Below, piece after piece: positions 25,872 through 33,294 of a stretch of 64,000 bases of DNA; the stretch's first letter is position 1, and each line of letters opens with the position of its first letter. Under the pieces are notes generated by a model. It made no database searches. It had not been told where the DNA came from and saw only the letters and a program-made list of their open reading frames with translations. The stretch comes from Anaerovorax odorimutans (GTDB lineage Bacteria; Bacillota; Clostridia; Peptostreptococcales; JAAYPU01), in contig JAENZQ010000014.1 in assembly GCA_016841185.1 (NCBI GenBank), positions 1 to 64,000 on the forward strand. The letters are read 5' to 3'. The position numbers were made by a program, and so were the translations under genes.

Positions 25872-25934
25872 TAATAGTGTGAAGGCCTTCACGCTATTTA
25901 ATGGTAAGGATACCAAATTAATTTTCAAGGAGGA
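25872..25934 (+). promoter_or_regulatory. hag 5' leader with CsrA-type binding sites
   Basis: Two hairpins are visible. The first (25872-25898) pairs AATAGTGTGAAGG with CCTTCACGCTATT and would begin almost at the transcript start. The second (25902-25915) is TGGTA-AGGA-TACCA: a 5-base stem presenting AGGA in the loop, the preferred CsrA site. The ribosome site AAGGAGGA (25927-25934) holds two further GGA motifs. This matches the two-site arrangement known for B. subtilis hag. Confidence 0.75.
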
Positions 25935-25941
25935 AAAGTAT

Positions 25942-26727
25942 ATGAGAATAATGCATAATATTTCAGCCATGAATACTTATAACAAATTGGCTGGAGCAAC
26001 AAATTCACAGGCAAGAGCCCTGGAAAAATTATCATCCGGCTATGCCATCAACAGAGCAGCAGACGATGCAGCAGGCCTGGCGATTTCTGAAAAAATGAGA
26101 GCTCAGATCAGAGGCCTTGAGCAGGCAGCACAGAATGCAGAAGACGGTATCTCCTATCTGCAGACTGCAGAGGGTGCATTGACAGAAGTCAGTGATATGC
26201 TGACCAGAATGGAAGAATTATTGGTTCAGAAGGAAAACGGAACCTATGATGCTTCTACAGATGTAGAAAATATCAATCTTGAAATCGATGCATTATGCGA
26301 TGAAATCGACAATATTTTAGCTACTACTGAGTTCAACGGCAAAAATGTATTTACTGAAACAGTTGAAATCGTTATTTCTGATGATGCCAGTACGAGCCTG
26401 ACTATTGATGCTGCAGATACAACAAATCTTGAGGCTTTGACGACTGCCGGTTCCGGTCTTGATAAGACTGATCTTGATGCAGCTATCGATGAAGTCAATG
26501 AACAAAGAGCGACCTACGGTTCACAGCAGAATCGTCTGGAGCATACTTTGAACAACCTGGAAGCAACAACTGAAAACCTTCAGGCTTCCGAATCTCGTAT
26601 CCGGGATGTAGACATGGCAAAGGAAATGACAAATTACACTAAATACAATATCATCACCCAGGCCGCAACAGCCATGCTGGCTCAGGCCAATCAGGTACCA
26701 CAGTCTGTATTATCACTGTTGCAATAA
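25942..26727 (+). CDS. hag: flagellin (filament subunit)
   Basis: A 261-residue short flagellin made of D0/D1 with almost no variable D2/D3. The N-terminus MRIMHNISAMNTYNKL and ALEKLSSGYAINRAADDAAG and the C-terminus SRIRDVDMAKEMTNYTKYNI...QSVLSLLQ are canonical. The centre (about 135-190) is Thr/Ser/Asp-rich and offers possible O-glycosylation sites. The ATG at 25942 has AAGGAGG; an upstream in-frame codon at 25879 lies at the transcript start and is rejected. A sigma-28 promoter precedes it, a strong terminator follows, and CsrA/FliW control is likely. Confidence 0.97.
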   Translation: MRIMHNISAMNTYNKLAGATNSQARALEKLSSGYAINRAADDAAGLAISEKMRAQIRGLEQAAQNAEDGISYLQTAEGALTEVSDMLTRMEELLVQKENGTYDASTDVENINLEIDALCDEIDNILATTEFNGKNVFTETVEIVISDDASTSLTIDAADTTNLEALTTAGSGLDKTDLDAAIDEVNEQRATYGSQQNRLEHTLNNLEATTENLQASESRIRDVDMAKEMTNYTKYNIITQAATAMLAQANQVPQSVLSLLQ

Positions 26728-26740
26728 GAAAATTTTCTTT

Positions 26741-26768
26741 AAAACCCCTCCGAGGGGTTTTTTCTTTG
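26741..26768 (+). terminator. Rho-independent terminator of hag
   Basis: AAAACCCCT-CCG-AGGGGTTTTTTC: a GC-rich stem with a T-run, 14 bases after the flagellin stop. It makes hag a single-gene transcript. Confidence 0.92.
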
Positions 26769-26786
26769 CCAATGCTTACCTTGTCT

Positions 26787-26817
26787 TGTCATCGTGAGCA
26801 GCTTGCGACACGGCTCT
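26787..26817. repeat. degenerate REP-like fragment
   Basis: TGTCATCGTGAGCAGC then TTGCGACACGG. It resembles the fuller copy at 49086-49120 and the short remnant at 62531-62544. Confidence 0.45.
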
Positions 26818-26818
26818 C

Positions 26819-26850
26819 TACTTACACTTTTACTTATACTTAACCTTATA
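26819..26850. repeat. CTTACA-type repeat tract downstream of hag
   Basis: Units ACTTAC, ACTTTT, ACTTAT, ACTTAA in a row, almost the same order as the tract at 9254-9299. Confidence 0.6.
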
Positions 26851-26890
26851 CTATTTCCCCAAAATCATTGAAACATTTTGTCTATTTCGG

Positions 26891-26916
26891 TAGAATAATT
26901 ATAGAATTTGCCGATA
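26891..26916 (+). promoter_or_regulatory. candidate sigma-28 promoter of the glycosylation operon
   Basis: TAGA (one mismatch to TAAA, 26891-26894), 16 bases, then CCGATA (26911-26916) preceded by G. It lies 65 bases upstream of the large glycosyltransferase gene. Confidence 0.55.
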
Positions 26917-26980
26917 GTAAATAATATGAAAATATGAATTCAAACTTTAGGCAAATTTTCCATTAAAATCGAGGCTTAAA

Positions 26981-28915
26981 ATGAAAATATCGGCATGCAT
27001 GATCGTAAAAAATGAAAGTAATAATATAGAAAAATGCATTAACAGTTATAAAAAAATCGTTGATGAAATCATTGTAGTGGATACGGGTTCTACGGATAAC
27101 ACGATGGAGATAGCAGAAAGTCTTGGTGCAAAGGTATTGTTTCGTATTTGGGACGATGATTTTTCGGCAGCCAAAAACTATGCATTGGATCACTGCAGCG
27201 GAGACTGGGTGATTTTTCTTGATGCAGATGAATATTTTGAAGACGGGTCTGCATCGAAGCTGCGAGAAGCTATTCTTAGAATCAATAAAAATAAAAATAT
27301 TGACGCCATTCAATGCCGTCTTTATAATATCGAACAAAAATATAGCAGGTTAATTGGATCGATGCCTGCTATCAGAGTGATCAGAAATAAACCTGACATC
27401 CGGTTTGTCGGGAAAATACATGAAGCTCCCAAAAAAGCAAGAGAATTTCTAAAAAACGAGTATGTGAAAGGCATTAAGATTTACCACACAGGATATTCAT
27501 TGGAAGTGGTTGAAAGCAAAAGGGAAAGAAATCTTGAAATGCTTAAGGCAGAAGAAGAAAAGGGAAACGCCGATTCTTTTATTTACTACTATTTAACAGA
27601 AACTTGTGTTCATTTAAAAAAATATGAAGAAGCAATCCGATATGCAGATATTTTTATGGGTAAACCGGATTTCAAAACTCTGGTCAAAACATACCCCCAA
27701 GCATTCAGGGTTTATATCTATAAAAGCATTTGTATGTCCGAAATGAAGGATTTATATTCAGAGAATGATATTTATGCGGCTGTTTCGGAAGGGAAAAAAC
27801 AATTCCCTTTTCATCCCGAGTTAATTAAAAACGAAGCAGAATTCCTGTTTAATCATGCAAAGCTAGAAGAAGCCATGGATAGATTTAAGGAAGCAATCAG
27901 ACTTAATAAAGAATATGATTACGCTTACAGCAATAATTTCGACAGCGAGGAAGATAAGGCTTTATGTGCCATCGGTGAAGTATTTTTATTGCAAGGTGAT
28001 ATTGAACAAGCTTTTGAGTATTTTGTGAAAGCACTTAAGGTAAATAAATACAATATAAGAGCATTTAATCGCATTGCCAATATCATAAGAACCAAAGATC
28101 GTAATGAAATTATTTTGTTTTTAGACAATTTTTACAATAAGAATGAACTTAGGGATATGGAATTTCTGTCCATACATTTGGCAAAACAAAAGATGGCCAT
28201 ACCTTTCCTGTATTATTTTATTAAAAACTGGAAATGGAAATATAACGATTACGGTAATCTTATAGTGATTGCTTTAATTTTTAAAGGAGATACAAAAAAG
28301 GCATTTGAAACGGGTTTTTCATTATTAATGAAAGAAAAGAATGATGAAAATGAATTGTATACGGTGATTTCACTTATCTACGGAAGCCATTTGGAATGGT
28401 ATAAAAAGAACAAGCAGTACCTTAGTGCTGAATATCAAAAAATATTGGATATTTATTTTCAGATTAACAGCTTTTCTTATTTTTCTGAAGAGGAAGTAAA
28501 CGTTTATCAGATTCTTTTAAAGGAACTCTTTTCTTTTGAGAATAAGCAGACTTTTCATAAGTTTCTGGAAAGAACACCGAATTTAATGACCATATCTTCA
28601 GAAGCCATAGGGGAGATACTAAAAAATTATCAGTATTATGATCTGGCTGTAGATTATTTTGAAAAAGTTGCTTTAGACCAAAACAGCAGCAGCGGGGTAA
28701 AGAAACGAATATACGGCAAAATGGGATTTTGCTTTTATCATTTAAATGCTTATAAAGAGAGTGTGGATTTTTTTAAGCAGGCACTTGAAATTGAAACAGG
28801 AAGAAACTATGAGCCGATTCAGTACCTTAAATGGATACAGGAAAAGAACGTTGAGGCGGATTTAAAAGATAAGATTGGAAATTTAATAGCTGATTATGAA
28901 AAGAGAATCAGCTAA
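26981..28915 (+). CDS. family 2 glycosyltransferase with TPR array
   Basis: A 644-residue protein. The GT-A domain (about 1-200) has SACMIVKNESNNIEKCINSY, VVDTGSTDNTMEIA and FLDADEYF. The rest consists of TPR-like helical repeats (CAIGEVFLLQGDIEQAFEYF; MGFCFYHLNAYKESVDFFKQ). TPR-bearing glycosyltransferases placed next to flagellin often start the O-glycan on flagellin, as with the GT beside fliC in Clostridioides difficile (family knowledge). It is a paralogue of the minus-strand enzyme on the other side of hag. First gene of the island; no ribosome site stands out before the ATG (TCGAGGC is weak). Confidence 0.87.
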   Translation: MKISACMIVKNESNNIEKCINSYKKIVDEIIVVDTGSTDNTMEIAESLGAKVLFRIWDDDFSAAKNYALDHCSGDWVIFLDADEYFEDGSASKLREAILRINKNKNIDAIQCRLYNIEQKYSRLIGSMPAIRVIRNKPDIRFVGKIHEAPKKAREFLKNEYVKGIKIYHTGYSLEVVESKRERNLEMLKAEEEKGNADSFIYYYLTETCVHLKKYEEAIRYADIFMGKPDFKTLVKTYPQAFRVYIYKSICMSEMKDLYSENDIYAAVSEGKKQFPFHPELIKNEAEFLFNHAKLEEAMDRFKEAIRLNKEYDYAYSNNFDSEEDKALCAIGEVFLLQGDIEQAFEYFVKALKVNKYNIRAFNRIANIIRTKDRNEIILFLDNFYNKNELRDMEFLSIHLAKQKMAIPFLYYFIKNWKWKYNDYGNLIVIALIFKGDTKKAFETGFSLLMKEKNDENELYTVISLIYGSHLEWYKKNKQYLSAEYQKILDIYFQINSFSYFSEEEVNVYQILLKELFSFENKQTFHKFLERTPNLMTISSEAIGEILKNYQYYDLAVDYFEKVALDQNSSSGVKKRIYGKMGFCFYHLNAYKESVDFFKQALEIETGRNYEPIQYLKWIQEKNVEADLKDKIGNLIADYEKRIS

Positions 28916-28932
28916 ATTACGGGGGAAGAGTA

Positions 28933-29709
28933 ATGAAAGTAGTGATTTTAGCAGGAGGATATGGTACACGTATCAGTGAAGAGTCCCATCTCCGGCCAAA
29001 ACCCATGATTGAAATAGGAGAACGCCCTATTTTATGGCATATCATGAAATACTATTCTCATTATGGGTTTAATGATTTTATCATCTGCCTTGGCTATAAG
29101 GGGCATATAATCAAACAATTTTTTGCCGAATATTATCTTCATACTTCCGATGTGACTTTTGATTTCACCAATCATAATAAGATGACCATACATAACAATG
29201 TATCGGAACCTTGGCGTGTTACTCTGGTAGATACAGGTCTTGATTCCATGACTGGCGGAAGGGTGAAACGCATACAAAGATATACAGGAAATGAACGTTT
29301 CATGCTGACTTATGGTGATGGAGTGTCTGATGTTGATTTGAAAGCTCTTGAAAAAGATCATACAGAATCAAAAAGCTGTTTAACTATGACAGCAGTTCAG
29401 CCGGGAGGCCGATTTGGTGTTCTTGATGTTGACGATAAGACAAATCGAATTCGCCAATTTGTAGAAAAAGCAAGAGAAGACGGCGGCTGGATCAATGCAG
29501 GATTCATGGTCGTCGAACCGGAAGTTTTTGATTACATAGAAGGGGACCACACCATTTTTGAACAGCATACCCTACCTGTATTAGCTGCTGAGGGAAAGCT
29601 AAATGCTTTCAAGCATTATGGCTTCTGGCAGTGCATGGATACACAAAGAGATAAAGGCACTTTAGAAAAGTTGTGGAATAAAGAAAACGCACCTTGGAAA
29701 GTATGGTAA
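28933..29709 (+). CDS. rfbF: glucose-1-phosphate cytidylyltransferase
   Basis: A 258-residue nucleotidyltransferase: VVILAGGYGTRISEESHLRP, KPMIEIGERPILWHIMKYYS and FIICLGYKGHIIKQFF are diagnostic of RfbF, which makes CDP-glucose from CTP and glucose-1-phosphate. CDP-glucose is normally turned into CDP-6-deoxy sugars by RfbG and later enzymes, but none of those is in the window. The product may be used directly, or the pathway genes lie elsewhere. GGGGGAAGAG lies before the ATG. Confidence 0.93.
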   Translation: MKVVILAGGYGTRISEESHLRPKPMIEIGERPILWHIMKYYSHYGFNDFIICLGYKGHIIKQFFAEYYLHTSDVTFDFTNHNKMTIHNNVSEPWRVTLVDTGLDSMTGGRVKRIQRYTGNERFMLTYGDGVSDVDLKALEKDHTESKSCLTMTAVQPGGRFGVLDVDDKTNRIRQFVEKAREDGGWINAGFMVVEPEVFDYIEGDHTIFEQHTLPVLAAEGKLNAFKHYGFWQCMDTQRDKGTLEKLWNKENAPWKVW

Positions 29710-29738
29710 CACATATTAAAAAGGAGGCGCTTATATTA

Positions 29739-30701
29739 ATGAAAATAAGTGTAATTATGCTTACATACAATAGGGAGCACTTTATTGCTGCTGCCATTAA
29801 ATCTATCCTTTCTCAAACCTTTGATGACTTTGAATTTATCATCGTCGATAATGGGTCATCTGACAAAAGCGGCCTGATAGCAGAGAAATTTGCAAAACAG
29901 GACAGTAGAATTAAGGTGATTCATATTACAAAGGATAATATTGGGACAGGAAGGAATAGAGGCCTTGATTTGGCAAAAGGCGATTACATTGCTTTTATTG
30001 ATGATGATGATGTTGCCGAGCCAGATATGATGGAATATTTGTATATAAATGCCATAGATTACAAGGCAGATATTTCTATATGTGGCTCTATAAAAGAAGT
30101 AAATGGTGAGATTTTACCAAATTGTATTTTTGAAGAATTTTTGGTAATGACACCGGAAGAAGCCATAATTGAAATGTTGAAACGGAAAAAATTTAATGTT
30201 GGCTTACCTACAAAGCTGATAAAAAATAGATTGTTTAATCATATTAGATTTAATAATAAGAGAAATTTTGATGATATTACGATTACCTATAAACTGATAG
30301 CCAATGCAAATCGTATAGTTGCTTTTGGTAAACCTAAATATAAAGTCGTTAGACATGGAGGCAATAATTCTAAATTTACGACAAATGATAAACTGCTAAA
30401 CCCTGATCAGCTGGATGAATATTTTATGGCTTTTCGTGAAAGAACCGAATATCTCTCCAAAGTTCTGCCGAAGATAGTAGATTTTGTACAATACAGCGAA
30501 TGGTCTTATATGATCTCTATGTGTCATAAGATTTCAAAAAATAATTTGGAAAACTGTAAAAAACAATTGAGCTTTGTTAAAAAGGAATTGACCAGGCATT
30601 ATGACGATTTTTATTATTCTCCGTATATTGAGGAATTTGAAAGAGCGTTTATGAGAAAGTATATTAAGAAAATTGATGATGAGGTAATCCAATATGTCTG
30701 A
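29739..30701 (+). CDS. family 2 glycosyltransferase
   Basis: A 320-residue GT-A enzyme with KISVIMLTYNREHFIAAAIK, IIVDNGSSDKSG and FIDDDDVAEPDMMEY (DXD). No TM or TPR segment. It sits after rfbF and overlaps the acetyltransferase gene by 8 bases. The ATG at 29739 is in frame with an upstream codon at 29694 but better placed after AAGGAGG. Acceptor and donor unknown. From here to 36.0 kb the DNA is visibly more AT-rich than the flagellar genes, which suggests acquisition. Confidence 0.88.
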   Translation: MKISVIMLTYNREHFIAAAIKSILSQTFDDFEFIIVDNGSSDKSGLIAEKFAKQDSRIKVIHITKDNIGTGRNRGLDLAKGDYIAFIDDDDVAEPDMMEYLYINAIDYKADISICGSIKEVNGEILPNCIFEEFLVMTPEEAIIEMLKRKKFNVGLPTKLIKNRLFNHIRFNNKRNFDDITITYKLIANANRIVAFGKPKYKVVRHGGNNSKFTTNDKLLNPDQLDEYFMAFRERTEYLSKVLPKIVDFVQYSEWSYMISMCHKISKNNLENCKKQLSFVKKELTRHYDDFYYSPYIEEFERAFMRKYIKKIDDEVIQYV

Positions 30702-31314
30702 AACCAATAAAATAAAAACATTTTATTATAATAATTTATGCAGTAATGTAAATCGGAAAAATGGAACGTTTATTGTTTATAAAAATGCAATAATGGATAT
30801 ACATAAAACTTCAAAAATAAATCTCAATGCTGATTTTTATATTAATTCAAATCATTTTAAAGGTTCAAAGGCAGAAGGTTATTTAAAAATGCACGAGAGT
30901 TCTATTCTCTATATAAATGGAAACTTTAAGCTTTTTTACGGTGCAACCATTCAGATATTTAAAAATGCAATTCTTACATTAGGGAAGGGCTATATAAATT
31001 CTAATTCAGTTATTGCTTGTTCAAGCAATATAACAATTGGTGACGGAGCTACTATTGCCAGAGGGGTTTATATATATGATGGCGACCATCATTCTATCAT
31101 AGACGAGAATAATAACCCGTTAAATGATGCTGCTCCAATTTACATAGGAAAACATGTTTGGGTTGGTGTAAAAGCAACAATTCTAAAAGGTGTTACAATT
31201 GGAGACGGTTCTGTTATTGCAGCCGGTGCGGTCGTTACAAATGATATACCTCAAAATTGTTTAGCAGCGGGCGTTCCTGCTAAGGTAATAAAGAAGAATG
31301 TTAATTGGAAGTGA
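30694..31314 (+). CDS. left-handed beta-helix (hexapeptide) acyltransferase
   Basis: A 206-residue sugar O-acetyltransferase type protein. Hexapeptide repeats run from about residue 80 (SNITIGDGATIARGVYIYDG; GKHVWVGVKATILKGVTIGD; GSVIAAGAVVTNDIPQNC), with His in DGDHH as likely catalytic base and the ending AAGVPAKVIKKN. Such enzymes acetylate sugars with acetyl-CoA. It overlaps the upstream glycosyltransferase, so it probably decorates the same glycan. Confidence 0.88.
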   Translation: MSETNKIKTFYYNNLCSNVNRKNGTFIVYKNAIMDIHKTSKINLNADFYINSNHFKGSKAEGYLKMHESSILYINGNFKLFYGATIQIFKNAILTLGKGYINSNSVIACSSNITIGDGATIARGVYIYDGDHHSIIDENNNPLNDAAPIYIGKHVWVGVKATILKGVTIGDGSVIAAGAVVTNDIPQNCLAAGVPAKVIKKNVNWK

Positions 31315-31318
31315 AGCT

Positions 31319-32431
31319 ATGATGGATTTGATTAAAGAAAATTGTACTGCTTGCGGTGCATGCAGTAATATCTGTCCTAATGAAAGTATCACAATGATTC
31401 CGGACAGTGAAGGATTCTTATATCCTTATGTCTGTAAGGAAGCATGTATGTGCTGCGGTTTATGTGAATCGGTTTGTCCTATTATCAATAGACCGGATTG
31501 TGAAAACACTTCAGACCCAAAAGTGTATGCTGCATGGTCTATAGATGAAGAAGTTAGGTTTAATAGTACATCCGGCGGTTTATTTACTGAACTTGCGAAA
31601 GCTGTTATATCAAAAGGCGGCTGTGTTACCGGAGCCCGATATAACAAAGAGCATTTAGTAGGACATTATATCATTGATAGCGAAAGAGAAATCCCTTTAT
31701 TAAGACAATCTAAATATGTTCAAAGTGAGACAGGTAATGTTTTCAAACATATAAAAGAACGTTTAGATAAAGGCAAGCAGGTCATGTTTGTCGGGACACC
31801 ATGCCAAGGTGCAGGCTTACAAAGTTTTTTGGGTAAGCAATATGATAATTTACTACTATGCGATTTCATATGCAGGGGATCGAATTCACCGAAGGTCTAT
31901 ATGAAATATCTGGAAAGCCTGAAAAAACAATATCGATCTGATATTAAAAAAGTATGGTTTAAAAATAAAATCAATGGCTGGAATAAGTTTTGTACAAAAA
32001 TTGAATTTGAAAATGGTAAGGAATATTATGCAGACAGATATACGGATTTATTTATGCGAGGATATTTAAAACATAATCTATATATACGCCCGTCATGTTC
32101 AAACTGCTATTTTAAAGGATTTCCCCGTCATTCAGATATAACTTTAGGAGATTTTTGGGGAGTGAAACTGAATGATGATGAAAGCATAGATACCGATAAA
32201 GGGACATCGCTGGTTATTGTTAATTCATCAATAGGACAACAGTGCTTTAACAGTTTAGGTGACAGAATTTTTAAAAAAGAAAGTAGCCTTGAGGCTGCTT
32301 TGCCCTTTAACCAATGTGCCGTAAAATCAGTTGATATGGGAGAAAAAAGAGACTATTTTTTCAGTGAGATTGATAAAGAGGATTTTACTGAATTAATAAA
32401 TAAAATAGATAGAAATGAGGATAGAATATGA
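31319..32431 (+). CDS. ferredoxin / coenzyme F420 hydrogenase-dehydrogenase beta-subunit-like protein
   Basis: A 370-residue protein. Two [4Fe-4S] sites are at the N-terminus: C9-x2-C-x2-C-x3-CP and a second CxCCxLC-x3-CP run at about 43-54. The FrhB/FdhB domain follows with FNSTSGGLFTELAKAVISKG, MFVGTPCQGAGL and LGDFWGV. In polysaccharide loci this family is regularly found beside pyruvyl transferases, and its reaction is not known to me. It would supply electrons or perform a redox step on a sugar or lipid carrier. The ATG at 31319 (or 31322) is used; the overlap with the radical SAM gene implies coupling. Confidence 0.87.
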   Translation: MMDLIKENCTACGACSNICPNESITMIPDSEGFLYPYVCKEACMCCGLCESVCPIINRPDCENTSDPKVYAAWSIDEEVRFNSTSGGLFTELAKAVISKGGCVTGARYNKEHLVGHYIIDSEREIPLLRQSKYVQSETGNVFKHIKERLDKGKQVMFVGTPCQGAGLQSFLGKQYDNLLLCDFICRGSNSPKVYMKYLESLKKQYRSDIKKVWFKNKINGWNKFCTKIEFENGKEYYADRYTDLFMRGYLKHNLYIRPSCSNCYFKGFPRHSDITLGDFWGVKLNDDESIDTDKGTSLVIVNSSIGQQCFNSLGDRIFKKESSLEAALPFNQCAVKSVDMGEKRDYFFSEIDKEDFTELINKIDRNEDRI

Positions 32432-33237
32432 GCGAAAAAGTTCCTGTGCATCTTTTAAGGAGCGGTATTGTTATTACTCTAAGGTGTACCTTGAAATGTA
32501 AACTTTGTGGGGGTTATGTACCATATTATAAAAAACCACCCCATTTTTCCTATAATGAGATAGCAAAAACAATAGACAATTATTTTGCAGTAGTAGACAC
32601 GGTAGGTGATTTTTCTATTACAGGAGGGGAACCGCTTCTGCATGAAGATTTAAAAAGGATTATAAAAAAAGCACTCGAATACTCGGACCAAATGAAGAGG
32701 TTTTTGATTTTAACAAATGGGACATTGCTTTTTGAAGATGAGGTCATACAGATATTAAAAGAAAACAAAGATATGTGTCATGTTACCATTAGTGATTATG
32801 GAGATTTATCAATTAAAACTAAGGAGTTGGCAGATATTTTACATCAAAATGACATTTCCTGTCGTAAAATTAAATATAACGGGGATAATTTGTTTTTTGA
32901 TGGTTGGGTTGATTTTGGTGATCATACACAAAAACATTTTACTCAGGAAGAGATTGATGAAAAGGGGAGAAAATGTTCCGTAAGAAACCGGCATTGCAAT
33001 TTTTATATTATTAATGGAGAAATTCATAGCTGTGGACGGTCATATAGACGTATGGAATTAAATATAATACCTAAAAACAAGAAAGAATATGTTGATTTAT
33101 TTGATGATAGTATTTCAAATGAAGAAAAAAGAAAGACTCTCAATTATATCTACAATTCAACAAGTGCTACATCCTGTGCATATTGTAATGGATTATGCAA
33201 GGATTCACCCCGCTTTCAACCTGCAGAACAGCTCTGA
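32428..33237 (+). CDS. radical SAM protein of the glycan island
   Basis: A 269-residue enzyme. The radical SAM cluster motif is C20-x3-C24-x2-C27 (LRCTLKCKLCGG), followed by FSITGGEPLLHEDL, the SAM-binding GGE. A C-terminal Cys set (KCSVRNRHCNF, IHSCGRS and SCAYCNGLCKD) resembles a partial SPASM/twitch auxiliary cluster. It is coupled by an ATGA overlap to the F420-dehydrogenase-like gene, a possible electron donor. Radical SAM enzymes in sugar loci can epimerise, dehydrate or methylate; which applies here is unknown. Confidence 0.88.
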   Translation: MSEKVPVHLLRSGIVITLRCTLKCKLCGGYVPYYKKPPHFSYNEIAKTIDNYFAVVDTVGDFSITGGEPLLHEDLKRIIKKALEYSDQMKRFLILTNGTLLFEDEVIQILKENKDMCHVTISDYGDLSIKTKELADILHQNDISCRKIKYNGDNLFFDGWVDFGDHTQKHFTQEEIDEKGRKCSVRNRHCNFYIINGEIHSCGRSYRRMELNIIPKNKKEYVDLFDDSISNEEKRKTLNYIYNSTSATSCAYCNGLCKDSPRFQPAEQL

Positions 33238-33294
33238 AGTTGATTTTATTTTCTGTTTTTTGTGATGTATAGAATTTAGAATGGAGGGCTTTCA

